Source of the DNA: Perkinsus olseni
Lineage: Eukaryota; Perkinsozoa; Perkinsida; Perkinsidae
Length of the DNA stretch: 64,000 nucleotides
Reading direction: 5' to 3'
Assembly (NCBI GenBank): GCA_013115135.1
Contig: JABANP010000220.1
Span: 17,763 to 81,762, forward strand
In this document: one piece after another, positions 44,812 through 56,821 of the stretch
How the letters are laid out: every line of letters starts with the position of its first letter
Numbering within the stretch: the first letter of the stretch is position 1
Position numbers and translations under genes: made by a program
The notes under the pieces: model-generated
Told to the model about the DNA's origin: nothing
Databases searched by the model: none
What the model saw: only the letters and a program-made list of their open reading frames with translations

Positions 44812-46105
44812 ATGACTGGGGATGCAGAGGAACGGCGGACAGAGGGGCCGAAGGATGAATGTGGTTGGAGCATCATTGAAGGCGCTCAGGTAATAACTCG
44901 GTCCCTGACTAGTTTCTCTCCTACTTACCAAGTGCCGGGATTGAACCTTGGTGGTGTCTTTCGGGCGGATTTATCGATACCTCCGCAGCCGAATTTAGAT
45001 AGCCTTTAGTTTATAGACATAGTAACTGGACTGCGTTGAATAGTGATAGGTCTAATAGTGATATATAGACTATTCTGAACTCACTATTGTGACTTTTCAT
45101 ACACAGTGTGGTTTGATGGCTGCTTGGCACCTAGGCCAGCCTCAATGCACGTCTCCAGCGTAGGCCAGATTTTGAGAAATTCTATAGGTTCGCCTGATGA
45201 AGGACTCGGAGAGGCCTGATGATACCAGGAAGGGTATTGTCTGCGTGAATACGGCCAAACCGAGAGAGATCATTTTTGAAGGGATTAAATATCGGATAGG
45301 TAGGCGGAGGTGCCGTCTTCGCTGGGGACCGTCTTGTGTTCACTCAGGTGCAGAAGATTCAATTCTGGTAGTCGTCGGTGAGCCCGATGGAGACCGGGAG
45401 GTTGTTGGTGGCGATGACGAGCGGCCGACTGTGATGATCAAAGTGAGTCGAGGGGTGGTGTGAAGTAAGCCCGTTGTTGATAACGGTGTGCTACTCCAGG
45501 TCCCTTTGGTTACCAATCTCGATGAGTTGAAACGGCTGGAAACATGGGCTCGTCTGTCGGTAGGGAAGGAGAGACTCCGAGTGCTGTTCCAGAAAAATGC
45601 AGAAAAGGATGCAGCAGAGAATCATCGGGAAGGGGGCTTGGAGAGGAGGGATGACGACAGGTGTGTTGGGATGAGATCGAGTCTGGTTGAGAGTGTGTCG
45701 CATCAGTGAGTCATCTGTTGGCAAATCCGCGACGACCATGGACAGCGAACCGAAGGTGAAACACCAGGAGGCGAGTGAATCATCATCGGAGGGTGCGGTT
45801 GCTTCTGATGAGGAGTGGCCGAGTTCTGACGAGTAAGCATCGTTATGCTCACCTATCGCAATGGTCTCGGTAGTCCTCCGTAAGGGGTCGGGAATCATTG
45901 TTACCTCTTCTCAGGATCGCTTCTGAGGATAATAGAGAACAGCGACTGGGCGGCCCAATGCATTCAGTCCGGCGCGGGGCATCTGAAAGAGCTCATGCGA
46001 GGCTTCACAGGTGCGAACGACTCTCAAACGCTGGTCAGGATGGGAGGATGGCGTTCAATCTCGCTTCGAAGAGTACTTGTTACTGTAGTGAGCGTTTTCA
46101 ATTGA
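44812..46105 (+). CDS. BAH-like protein, paralog 2
   Basis: MTGDAEERRTEGPKDECGW, then SIIEGAQ, splices across about 300 bases to DDTRKGIVCVNTAKPREIIFEG and YRIG. It then crosses a 47-base intron to AEDSILVVVGEPDGDRE. Later exons have LDELKRLETWARLSVGKER, a Ser/Glu-rich region (HQEASESSSEGAVASDEEW) and an Arg-rich end. The core aligns with the gene at 41656, including intron positions (after GWSII and after the I-G pair), so the two arose by duplication. The BAH-like assignment is tentative. The stop at 46103-46105 depends on the last join. Confidence 0.5.
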
Positions 46106-47490
46106 GCTTTGGTTCCCGTTCGCGTGAGATTGATAGTAGGTCAATCGCGGCGCGAGTACAAACATTGCTCGATATCATAGAGGCAATGGTTCTCACGCGT
46201 TGGCAGGTCATGGGAGTATTGTCATGTACATTTCAGATTATACAGTCCCCGAAGACTCTGCAGTAAAGGAGTCCGGATCTAGTGAAGACAACGAGGACGC
46301 TAAAGCTGTTTTTGGTAGGATTGTGATTCCTGGTTTCTCCTCCAAGTGTGAAAATACGGGCCTGTAAAATGGCGTATTTTCACGAATGAGACACCATATG
46401 TTGAAGTGACTTTGTTCACAAGAAGGCCGTCACCCGATGAGCTCTTCCCGAAGTCAACTTGTTTTCAACAGAACGTTATCTACCCTCCCTCCAGCGTATT
46501 CGAATTTCCCCTGATAACTCGGTCGAAAGCGTTGGTCTCATTGTCGACAGTTGTAGACGAGGACTTCACGTGCCCGAGCCCTACAGCGAGCGAGGCTCAT
46601 GAGACCTTGAAAGACTCTATTCTCCCGCGCTAGGGGAGATGCTGTACGATATTTCTACATATTATCAATTCGAATTTATCATCAGCATGCATTAAACTGA
46701 GATCAAATCGTATTTGACTTGATACACCTGGCGTATGATCTGAGCTATGCCGCCTTGTCCTCGAGATATCGACAAGATGGAACCTCAGAACGCCGCGACG
46801 CCAAGGATCTCTAGAGGACGGAATGATGACGAGGAAGCGACGTTTAGATTGGTGAACCGTTGCTGACGAAGGATCTATGGTCAAATGGAAACTGTTACAC
46901 AGGTCTAAGACGACACACTATGTCTTCAGCTACAGCTGCCCCTACTCGAGCAAGAAGGGTTACGATTCCGTGCTGATTCACCGCCATGATGATAGACACT
47001 GCGCAGGGACCCTTCACCGTGAACGCGGCACCAGGGCCACAGTCGGCGAACAGATGCGGTGTACTTTCAAAGTTCGCTGAAAAATGTGATTTTTGTCAGC
47101 GGAAGCCTGGCAAACATCAGACGTATCACTCGTCTTTTGAACCTGCTTCGCTGAGTCCGCTGTGACAGCAGCGCTGTCTTGAAAGGCCTGTATGATATGA
47201 CCTGGATGGATGTGACTGTGGCTTGCTCCACCATCCGGAGGGTATCATGAATCAAAAAAGACTGAGGTTTTTTCTTTATGATTGAGACTGATGTCGTTGC
47301 TTTACCTGTAACGAGTGTTTCGCGTGGTACAGAAGAGCACTAACTCTCAACCGCTATTTCTCGATCTTGATGGCTCAGTCGACTACTATTTTGGAACGTA
47401 ACCGAACTGGTTCCATCTGGGGGAGGGTCTAGTGATGGCGGCGATCGAACTTCGTATCTGGAGATCGTAGTGCGCGCGCATCTTCTGTTT
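46106..47490. other. No firm gene; one Cys-containing open frame
   Basis: A frame at 46877-47080 reads THYVFSYSCPYSSKKGYDS, HRHDDRHCAG and GEQMRCTF. This has the look of a small zinc-binding module (C, H, C) but has no family match I can name. An upstream block starting at 46777 (MEPQNAATPRISRGRN) does not join to it in phase. Nothing else is supportable. Confidence 0.25.
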
Positions 47491-47501
47491 TCAGAGGGTT
47501 T

Positions 47502-48853
47502 GAAGTCGGCTAGCGGAGCGGTGGCCTCGGCAGCCAACTCCGCAGTGGGGACTGTCGGTGGATATATTGTACGAGCGGGGAGTTCAGCGGTAGGAAGTGA
47601 CGTAACAGTGCTGTGCATGCTACGGCGGGGCGATGTTGTATTTGTTTTTCGTTGGTAGTTGGAGGGGCTACGAGAAGAGATGAAAGACGACGAGAACTTC
47701 GTCGCTGCGGATAAGGTGGGTCGCGAAGCGCTGGGACGGGGTTGGTTGTAATGGACGCAGATGCCGTTGGACATCGGTCTGAGCCATATCGGTCGTCTCG
47801 TGAAACATACTGCATGCTAGACCTGAGTCCCATTTGTGCTTCTTGTGGAAGCACTCAAGAGGAAGCCGTCGGAGTATACGAGACCAGTGTTGAAGTTAGT
47901 CTTTGATAGGTTGGTAGTGCAGCGGTGACTGGGATAGCCAAGGTCCTGTCTGGGCTATCATCGGCTAAGTCCGACCTACAGGGTGCTGCTGCTGATGAGG
48001 TCTCCAAAGCTGCCGCTCGGAAGTACGGCAAGGATGCAGGCAAGTCGAGGGGTGAAGGCGTCGAACGTATCTTGAACCTGCGTCTGTTAACCACTTTGGC
48101 TCGGTCGTAGCGGCAAGTTGTCGTGTTCATTATTGTGCTATCAGAGCACACTACTACGACGCTCAGGAGCCGAGCTCGGGTTCGCTGAGACTGTTAAGCG
48201 TGGTATTGCGGCTTCCTGTCTCAGGCAGTATGGTGCGGGACAGCTTCGCCACAGCAGGAAACGCTACATCTTTATTCTCAGCAGCAACTCCCTTCGAATG
48301 TTATTTCTCAAGGGATGAAACAGTAAGAGGGGACTCACCTAATCCTGGCCGATTGAGCTAGTCTCGGTTAACGAGGATCGATGTAGTCTCGACGATGCGG
48401 TGTACTGCTGATGAGAGAAGAAAGGGGAACTGGCGGTCGCACTCAACGGTCTTCAGGTCTTCGACAACTGTACCAGAAGCTGCACAGGGAAGGTCGGACA
48501 AGGTCGAGGAGGTGGACCTGCTGGGGCTGAGCGATGATGAGGTGGCTGATGGGAGCAAGGAGAAGCCGATGGCTGGAAATGCCAACGCTGACTCGAGCTC
48601 CTTGAAGGTTGCGGAGAAAACAGCCGACGGAGTTTTGGAGGCGTCACAGGAGGTTTCGGCAAAGGCATCCCCTCCTCATGACGGAGAGGCGTTGAGGAAG
48701 CCTGCGGGAGTCGATAACAGGCCTTCTGACTCGGAGTCCAACAGTGAGACTGGCAGCGCATCTGAGGGGGGCAAGGCAGCCTCCACGGTTTCTACTGAGG
48801 CTGACAAAGAATACATCACGAGGCACGAAGTGGATGCCATAGTACCACTGTAA
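47502..48853 (+). CDS. Hypothetical exons, Ala-rich then acidic
   Basis: Exon-like blocks read GLKSASGAVASAANSAVGT, LEGLREEMKDDENFVAADK, VGSAAVTGIAKVLSGLSSAKS with SKAAARKYGKDAGKSRGEG, and lastly DKVEEVDLLGLSDDEVADG followed by a Ser/Glu/Ala-rich tail to TAA near 48853. The first blocks suggest amphipathic helices; the DLLGL motif and acidic tail suggest a disordered interaction region. Whether this is one gene is not settled. Confidence 0.35.
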
Positions 48854-49751
48854 GGACCGAGGGTATGAGCTCCTGGAGCTAGCCTGAGGAGCCGTTGCCA
48901 TTCTTCCTAATATCACCTTCCCTCAGTGGCAGTATCGAGGCAGTTTGTGCCCTCTTCCCGACCACAACCGCATTCATCAGCTTAGTTGCAGCTACTTGTC
49001 GTTGAAGGATTTCTGCCTCTTCTGCTGCTATCACCGTTGTTTGTCAATTCTCTAGTGACTTACTACTGTTCCTATGATGTATCTGTTCACGCTTTGCTGT
49101 TTCACTGTACAATGGACTTTTGTATTTGTCTCTCTGCCGGCTTGTGTTGTAACATCGTCCACTGTCGACTTGCCCATAGGACCGCACTCTATAGTTGCTT
49201 CATCAGGAACTCGTGAGGGCTATCATCGAATATAATCAGTCTATGATTGGGCAAGGGTCTTACTGAATGAAGGCATCGCTGTGCTTGGCCGTCCTTGGGT
49301 TGAACTTGTGTTGATCCGTTGACAGCTGCTGAGAAAGCGTTCAAGGCGCTGACTGTTGCAGTAGGGTAGTCAGAAGTATTCATGGAGACATCTCCTCGCG
49401 ATGCAGCCGAGCAGGGGGACGCAGAGGTTGCGGGTTTCTGGTGAGTTGATTATTGCTCCGAAACTTCCGATTGCCGAAGAGTGCGCTCAGGCACAACATG
49501 GATGTGGGAATAAGAAGCGCCACGGGCTGCGGGTGAGGGCCTGCCGCTACCCTTCCTGCTCGGTCGCCCGCTGGTAGAGTGCGTGTTTCCTGAGTTGTGT
49601 TCAGAGGATTTGCACTGAGCGCTCGAGTGGGACGGCTATTACGTGAATGATAGTTTGATTGGTCGACAGAGTTTTGGGTCACCGACCGTTTCCTGGTCAG
49701 GTACCTGTCTTGTAGGATGAGCGACGACGCGAGCAGGTGGGGCCTATTAGG

Positions 49752-50866
49752 TTAGTGACGTCTTTGTTGCCGATCGTGTTGATAGCCTGCCTGCGAAGAC
49801 TGACATCAATGAGAGGCTCAGGGTCCTGGCCACGGGCAGTCATCCCTCCCACGCAGGAGCGGCTGTGGACGGCCACCCTCATGGTAGATGGCGTATCTTT
49901 TATTCTGTGATGGGCAAGCTCGACCTCTTCCCGCTCAGGTCATTCATCGCAGTGGCGAGTGACCTGCTGTTCAAAACAAGAGGGAGTTCTCTGCTACGGT
50001 GATGTTATCGGCCTGTCCAAGAAAGTGAGCTCCATGGCACGCCTGCGATTAAGTAAGTTTTTCTGGCAAGGTCCGCCCGACAGTCAATGGTCTACCATCG
50101 CTGACTGGCGCCGATGAAGCTGCCGGCGGGAATGATAGGGAGGTGGTCACCGTGGCTCTGTGCATCGACAAGGAGGCCTCAGTTGGGGCGGTGGCACTGG
50201 TAGCAGCGCGAAGCTAGTCAACATCAGCTGTACTTCCCGTGTCCGCTACAACTCTTTACATTCCCCTCGCGACCTGGAATTGGTTAGTAACTACCCCCAG
50301 CGCTGGTTCGCGTTGCCTTTGTAATCGGGCGTGCCTGATTGTGTTGGGAATCCTAATCGTAGCGAAGATATCGTGATGGCTTCGAGAAATAGAGCTCGGA
50401 GCTGTTCTCGCGAGGCTATCATTTCGGGAGTATCTTCGCATCATGGGTGGCCCACAGAGCCTATTGTGTCAGGCGGCCCACACGCCTGCTGGCGTCCCCT
50501 CCAAGTTGAGGCTGCCGGAGCTATGCCGATGGACAGTCATATCTCCTGATGATTTGGACGCGAAGACAGCAGTACCATTGAGGTCGTCTAGGGTTCTCCT
50601 CAGGAACAGATGGGGACAGTGAGCGCGATGTCCCCCCACCTTCAAGCTAAGATTCGCTCTGTTCGACCTCAGATATCTCTCGGTGGCTGACGTAACATCG
50701 TCTGCTAGCCGGTCTCCTAACCTTTGCTGTCGGGAATCTTCCAAGCGTCAGGAGTGCCTGTGGCTGCTCACCCGCATGGACATCATCCTGCCTCACCACG
50801 GAGGAAGTGCCGAGATGACGGATGAGGAAGGTGAGTGGGCTTGGCAGCGAACGAGCACGGAGTGAC
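49752..50866 (+). CDS. Hypothetical exons of one or more genes
   Basis: Blocks bounded by AG and GT read VSDVFVADRVDSLPAKTDI with RLRVLATGSHP. They join in phase to HSSQWRVTCCSKQEGVLCY and GDVIGLSKK, then to VRPTVNGLPSLTGADE with VTVALCIDKE (a stop at 50215-50217 may be intronic). Further blocks read LCQAAHTPAGVPSKLRLPE, FALFDLRYLSVADVTSSAS and LTRMDIILPHHGGSAEM. Text such as CYGDVIGLSKK resembles beta-trefoil proteins, but I make no call. They may be upstream parts of the GCP gene or a separate gene. Confidence 0.35.
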
Positions 50867-51104
50867 TCGTCGTCTTGCCCGAACATAAGGCATCAGCTCA
50901 CGCTTTAGAACTGGACTGAGCGAACCTGGGTGTGTCCTTTTATAATAAAGCTCTTGAGATGCTCCGCGGGGTATCCTCGGGTTCCACGATCTCCGAAAGT
51001 TACGGTATTGTTGTAACGTGTAATGCGTTGCACGTGAGCGACAACTTGACCAGGATGCCTGTCTCACACGAGCCTCGCGTTGAGCCTCTCATATCGCCAG
51101 ATAC

Positions 51105-54100
51105 ATGGCCCTTCGTACCACTGCTGCCGAGGACAGACTTCGCTACGATCTCGATCGAGGATCAGGAGAGGGTGAGAGCCATGGAGCTCCCCGCCTTAGC
51201 AGCCCTCGCTGTGCTGCTCAGGTGTTGATACTTGAGATCCTGGGGGCGATGCTGGGCGGACGCGTGACTTATATAACCCAGAAGACCACACACAGGGCCT
51301 CGCCTAGAGCCAGCGGGGAAGGTCAGTCGGTCCATCGCTTCAGGGATTGCTTCTTTCCTTCGGAAACTCCCCAGATTTCCTTCGCGGTGTGGTTGTGAAG
51401 TCGTCGTTTTGGTATCTTTGATGTCAGCTGTACCCTTGTGGGTCAGTTAGTGGAATTTGTCGCCTCGAACGCATTGCATCTTTGGGGACATGAACTCCGA
51501 GGATCGTGTCCTCTTTCAAAGCAAATACCAAAAATGGCCGTTTGATTGTTTTGGAATGGAATTTGAATGGAAGGCAGGTCTCAGTAGACTTACTCGAGGG
51601 AGATCGCCATAAAATCGCTGTTCTGTATATCAGGGCGATTGGGACTTTGACCTTCTTCCTAGACACCCCTTTGAACGTCTTGGCGGAATAGGAACTTTTC
51701 TAGAGCATGAGGGGATCATCCCTGCCCTCCCAAGATTCGATCTGTTCTCAGATCGCCCTGGGAGTCCCGTACGCGGCTGATGCTGTGTGGCGTCAATGGC
51801 TGCGATATTTCCCTGCAGCAGGTGGCTACACAGATCCTGCCGATCATTGAATATCTAGAATTCGTGAAGAGCTACTTGAAGGCAAGTCGAGCCAGGCTGC
51901 CCTTTGATCGTCTGTTGTCGCCTTGCGCCGTCCTGGACCGTACGGTGTTGAACAAATTCTGCGATTTCGCCAGTGCGTTTCACTGTACTGTACGATATAC
52001 GAGGCTTCTATCCTGGTGTCCGTATCGAGGTCCGTGGTTCGCTTGGCGAGGGGCGTGAGTCTTCTCTCAGGAGCATGAAGGCTGGGGGTTCGGCACAATT
52101 TGTGAGGGACTTTGCGAGGAGCTGAACACCCTTGTAGGCCCCCCTTGGGTAGGAGGGCAATCGAGGCAGGTTTGGTGCTCAGATAGCAGACGTCTACGTC
52201 AGAGTCGCTGAACTTCGTACGAAAGTCGAGGCCAACTCGGAGATGACCCTCAGCGCAGTGAAGTAAGCGTGGTCAGCGGCGTTACTCTCTCGTCTCTGTT
52301 GCCTCCCTGTTTTCCTAACGAGGGTGTCGCTCAGCCGGCTCCCACCGTTGCCGTGTTCTCTCAGGCTTTGTCTTCTGCGCACTAGTCAGGAGCTGGAACT
52401 GGTGTGCAGGGTGCTGCGGAGATGCTGGCATCAACGGGGAGGAGCCATTATAGACTCGATACATGATCAGAGGACCACAATCCACGGTGAGGATCCTCGG
52501 ACACGAGGCGCGGATTGGTACCGAGTAAAAGGAAAAATTCCAGAAAAATTGAAAGACGTGACTCGTTATGATCATCCTCGATAACGGGTTACGTCTTTGA
52601 CCGCCGCGAAGAGCTAGTTTTACAGCTCAGTCACGGCCACTGATTCGTTCTCAATAACGGCCTGGCGGCGTACCGAGCTGAGGCCTTTGGTGCACTTGCT
52701 GAGGTTTACCGGGCTTGTCAGATGGCGCGTTGCATCTACGGCTACTCTTCGCGACGGTAACGCCCTTCCTGTCACTCCTCTTCGACTGGATGCTGCAGGG
52801 GAAGTGAGAGCGTCCTCTGTTGACGCTTGTCCCATTAATTGCCCCCTCAGGCTCCTCTCGAGCGCGCCCATTCCTCAACAGGAGTTCCTCATAGTTGACA
52901 AAGCTCCGGATATGCTGTGCAACTCGTCAGAGGCGGAGAAGTCATCACAGCAGCTCGTCACCTCCTGGACGGTCGGTGTGTAGGTTCTGGAACGACCGAT
53001 TCATGATCGTCACCGAACTCACGCCCTTCTTCATTACTAATACGATGGAGACCAAGATACTCGAGGCGGGCCGTGCCCTTCGGGTCAGTGGTGGCCAGCC
53101 GAGTTGGGCTGCGTGGTTTCCGCTTGCCAAAATCAACGCCTTCTACGGTCAAGGAGATCTCTTATAGGTTCTAAAGACGAATACGTTCCTGCCGACCCCT
53201 CCTGAAGAGATCGTCAAGCTGTGTGCCCTACCGTAAGAACACCACCCAATACGCCTGTTTTGGATTGCTGACGCGCAGAGGTACACCAATGCAAGAAGCC
53301 TGGCGAAGAGCGCTCGCCATATTGATCGATAAGGCTCGGAAGTGGGCCGCAGAACAGCTTTATACATACTTCGTTGACTCCCTTGACCTCAAGGTGGGTC
53401 CTTGGGTACGGTGATGGCGCGTGCTGTGGAGTCCCTCAGGGCCGACTGTCATCGATACACTCCCACTTCCTGTTGGCCCGCAGTGACTGGTTGTCGCACT
53501 TCCTCGACTCTGCGGGCGAGGAGCTCGAGACACAGCTGGTAGACTCCATCGACATGAACAGGATAAACACTTTACTCGACTTTGCCATACGTTCTAACGT
53601 CAGCAGTAAGTCGGGCGGAGCGAAGCAGCGAGGGTTACGCGTTCTGGACAGGCACGCATGCGGATCCTTACTGTGGAGAGATGGTCGCTTGTATGCACAC
53701 TTTCCTTACCGAAGAGACCCCTAGGAAGTGAGGCTAGTTTTGGTTATCATTAGACGACATCATGACAGGCTCGCCTCGAGGAGCTATACTCCCTACACCA
53801 TAGTACAGCGGAGCAGTACTGATGCCTCGAGAGCACCGACTGGCATACGGTAGGGAGCTGCTTATCATTGTGCTTGCCGTGGAGTAGGAGTGTCCATCTG
53901 AATCGATCCACTGGCAACCGAATGATTGGGAAACTGATCATGTGGGTGCGTCGCTACGACAATAGCCGTTCTCATTGTCCAACCTATACCGAGACTCAGA
54001 ATCGTTCCTCAAAATTTATGCAAATTACGTTCATGATACAGTTGCAGAATGGCTTTCAAAGGATTAGTTCACTGAGTATCCCTCACAATGGTTGCTGGCA

Positions 54101-55998
54101 GAATCACCACGTCCCCCCGCAGGTGCTTCACGTTGGGATTACGTGAAGTGAAGTGGCCGTTGTCGCTCATCCTGTCAACCGCCGCTGTCTTCAAGCTCCA
54201 AGTCATCTTTCGGCATCTCTGTTATTGCCGGTGAGGCGTATCTCGTCGGGATGGTTGTTCATGTCTTTGGTAGGTGGGTGCAGAACCGGCTATCACAAGT
54301 ATGGCTCGACTTCCAATCCACTAAGCCCTTCTACTCTCCCGGACGTGACACTGAAGGTGAAGGCGGCTCCCAGCTAGAGACACTCTGTTTCTGTTGAAGG
54401 TCTCCAAGCTGTCTTCGACTCATCGGTACTGCTGTGCCGAATGAAGCAATTCGTGACGAACTACGTCTACTACGCGACGACCGAAGTCATTCAGCCCAGG
54501 TTTGAAACGTAGGCGATCTGGGAGCTCGGCGCCTGCAGAAGGGGCCCGTTGGCTCAGGTTCCTCCAGATGCTAGAGTCTCCGAATGGTAGACACAACGGC
54601 GATGTCTCTCCTGAGGCCTCGTCTCTTGAAATGGTCATGTCGAGCTTCCAACACCTTCTGGATACCCTGCTGAGGGTGAGTTGTTAAAGCATTGTGAATC
54701 GGAGATGTAGCTCTCAGGAGATGCTGTTAACTTCGGAGTCGGTGTCGTTGTATAAGTACCTCGCCAAGATGCTCTCGACCTGCTCTCTTTACGCCAAGCA
54801 CATGGGCAGCTTCAGTATCGGTGACGCTGGTGGGTTGGCATGGGTTGGCTGATGACTCCTCGTGGCCGCTCTGGGCCTTACTGAGCATACGGGAGTCGGT
54901 TCCTTCTTAAAGGTTGGTACAAAAACGTTAACCCACAGTGTCGATGAGGTCCTCGCCACTCCAGGGCGGGGAACCCTCTGGAGGCAGCACTTGGATAACG
55001 ACCAACGCGGAATAGCTTGGGAGAATTTCGAAGAGGATATTCTACTCGGCCGTCGCCACACCTCGCTCTGGCCTATCAGAAAGTCGATTATTGGCACATC
55101 CTTATCAGGTATCGGGAAGGGTCGTGACGACAGCAGCTACTACGACGCGAGCTTCATGCTGGGCGACTCTAGTGTGGGGAGGTCAGCTCGTGACAGCCGG
55201 CTGGATGTGAGGGCTCACGGGGAAACCACTTCCGTCGAACACACATAAACTGCGCAACAAATTCTTGGAAAAAGCAGATTTTTTTCATCATTCTGAATAG
55301 AAGGATGAAGGGCCGATCTTCCAAAGAACTGTTGTTGTCCCTATTACACATTCTCAGTGTTGTAGTGGCTGCTAAAGTCGCTTCCAGTCTCTTCAGAAGG
55401 CGAGAAATTCTTGGGAAATCACAACAACGATTTTACTGCTTCTGAAAGTTTGTTGCGCAATGTAGACAGTCAGTTGATTCTGACGATCCCGTCTTGGTGG
55501 CAAGCGCTCGGCGGCGGAGCACCAGGCTGGTTTGGTTGCATTCCGTACCTTGGAAGGGGCTCATGCCAATAACGAGTAGTCGCTGTTCTTAGGCTACACG
55601 AGAGCACTATGTGAACAAGGTATCAGCGAAGCATTATAAGGCCATGATCGACAAGTTCCGGTAGGCTCCTCCGAGCTTGCTCTGGCGAATGCATGCTAGT
55701 CCGAGTCTGGGATTCTCCTGCGTTTCTTCAGTGACACGTTCGACTCCCATCTCAAGGGCTTCCTTGGAGCACTTCAAAACCGGACGGCGGAGCGAGGCAG
55801 CGCTGGCGGGGCCTATGTTCAGAATCTGGCCCATCGATTAGACTACAACGAGTTTTACACGAAAATGTGAGTTGGAGTGAAGACCCTCTCTCTGCGGATT
55901 TTACAGTCATCTAACCCAGTTCTTGGGGTGTTCTTGAGTGTAATATTCGCCTGTCCCTCAGGTACGGTTTCGACGTCACGGACAACTGGGGTACATAA
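51105..55998 (+). CDS. Gamma-tubulin complex component (GCP/Spc97-Spc98)
   Basis: Subunit of the complex that nucleates microtubules. Early exons read EVLILEILGAMLGGRVTYI, the N-terminal GCP start pattern. Middle exons read EAFGALAEVYRACQ, then FLIVDKAPDMLCNSSEAE, then FWNDRFMIVTELTPFFI with KILEAGRALRVSG, the conserved grip motif before the domain border. Next come ARKWAAEQLYTYFVDSLDLK spliced to GRLSSIHSHFLLARSDWLS and RINTLLDFAIR, the gamma-tubulin-contact region. The C-terminal part has MKQFVTNYVYYATTEVIQP, LQMLESPNGRHNG, FQHLLDTLLR, SAKHYKAMIDKFR, and the last exons with LAHRLDYNEFYTKM and YGFDVTDNWGT, TAA at 55996-55998. Introns are 40-60 bases. The start and some joins (51.2-52.6, 54.8-55.6 kb) are not resolved. 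Which GCP paralog it is cannot be said. Confidence 0.8.
55251..55459. mobile_element. MITE-like element with inverted ends
   Basis: TGCGCAACAAA at 55251-55261 is exactly inverted at 55449-55459. Beyond the first 11 bases the arms stay similar (TTCTTGGAAAAAGCAG against the inverted CTTTCAGAAGCAG). The 209-base element has no coding capacity and sits in the last third of the GCP gene, in non-exon sequence between 55247 and 55600. No clear target duplication is visible, so a non-autonomous DNA transposon is an inference. Confidence 0.5.
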
Positions 55999-56284
55999 AT
56001 TAAACTCTTCGGAGAGAGCATGGAAGAAGTTGCATCAGTTTCATCTGTCTAATCTCGTGTTTTATGAGTGCACCGATGGGAGCCGCTAGGGGTTGACACG
56101 GCAGGAGACTTCACCATTCAAAAGTCTATTCGGTCTAGGGTGAGGCGGCCGCTATGCCGGCGGTGGTCGAGGATATCATATGAGCGAGTAAAGGCAGCAG
56201 TTTGACGTTAGGGTCGAAATAGGGACATCCAACGAGTTGGCGAGTAAAGAGGGCAGCTTAGTGGCGGGCCCAACAGGGGTTCAA

Positions 56285-56300
56285 TTGAGCCAAAAAGGCT
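56285..56300 (-). other. Spliced-leader-like 16-mer (relic?)
   Basis: On the minus strand this reads AGCCTTTTTGGCTCAA, one base different from AGCCATTTTGGCTCAA in the dinoflagellate spliced leader. It is not followed by a GT donor, so it is not a leader RNA gene. It is also a self-complementary hairpin (GAGCC/GGCTC), which weakens the case. It is repeated at 60012-60027 as part of the duplicated unit. Confidence 0.25.
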
Positions 56301-56673
56301 CCCAGTTCTGTGATAAGTTCATAATTGAGAACGGCAATCCCCTAGTGACGGCGATCTCGTGCATCGGTATGCTGGGATTGTGCGTCCACGACTTTCCTCC
56401 TGCTTCCACTCCGATCGATCATCGGGGTGCGTCCTTTGAGTTGAGCAAGCACCGGCTCCCTCGAGCGGCTCGGATTTCCCCGATTTCTCCTCTCTTACTC
56501 GAAATGTTCTAATGAGGAATAACCCATCACGTTCGGTGAGGTGTAGTCACAAGAGGGACCAAGAAGGTCCTTGAAAGCGGGATGCATCGACAGCATACTA
56601 GTTCATCAGATTCTTCATCCCTCCCGTTTTCTGCCCGTCGCAGCTTCTGTGCTCGTTGGGATGCGCTTGACGA

Positions 56674-56730
56674 TAGCGTGAACGCATGCAACCTCAAGTC
56701 TAAGACTTAATCTTGCATGCGTTCACGCTA
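56674..56730. repeat. Perfect 18-base-pair inverted repeat
   Basis: TAGCGTGAACGCATGCAA (56674-56691) is exactly inverted at 56713-56730. The loop contains a second inverted pair (AAGTCT/AGACTT). It lies about 90 bases before the start of the secreted-protein copy 1. The same place in copy 2 (60398-60460) keeps AAGACTTAATCTTGCATGC but the arms have diverged; copy 3 keeps only AGCATGCATG. Confidence 0.75.
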
Positions 56731-56821
56731 GCCTCTATAAGGTTAGTTAGCTAATCAAGGCTCTCAACCCCATCAACGATGCGTTGATAACGAGTGACGA
56801 TCTAGCTTCGAACCCTCTTCA

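Noticed and set aside
47340..47774. Minus-strand frame of 144 codons
   Set aside because: Composition is Ser/Pro/Thr-rich with no domain. The plus strand here has exon-like text with AG/GT borders, so this is probably a shadow.
56285..56300. A spliced-leader RNA gene
   Set aside because: No GT donor or downstream leader-RNA body follows the leader-like bases, and the match itself has a mismatch.
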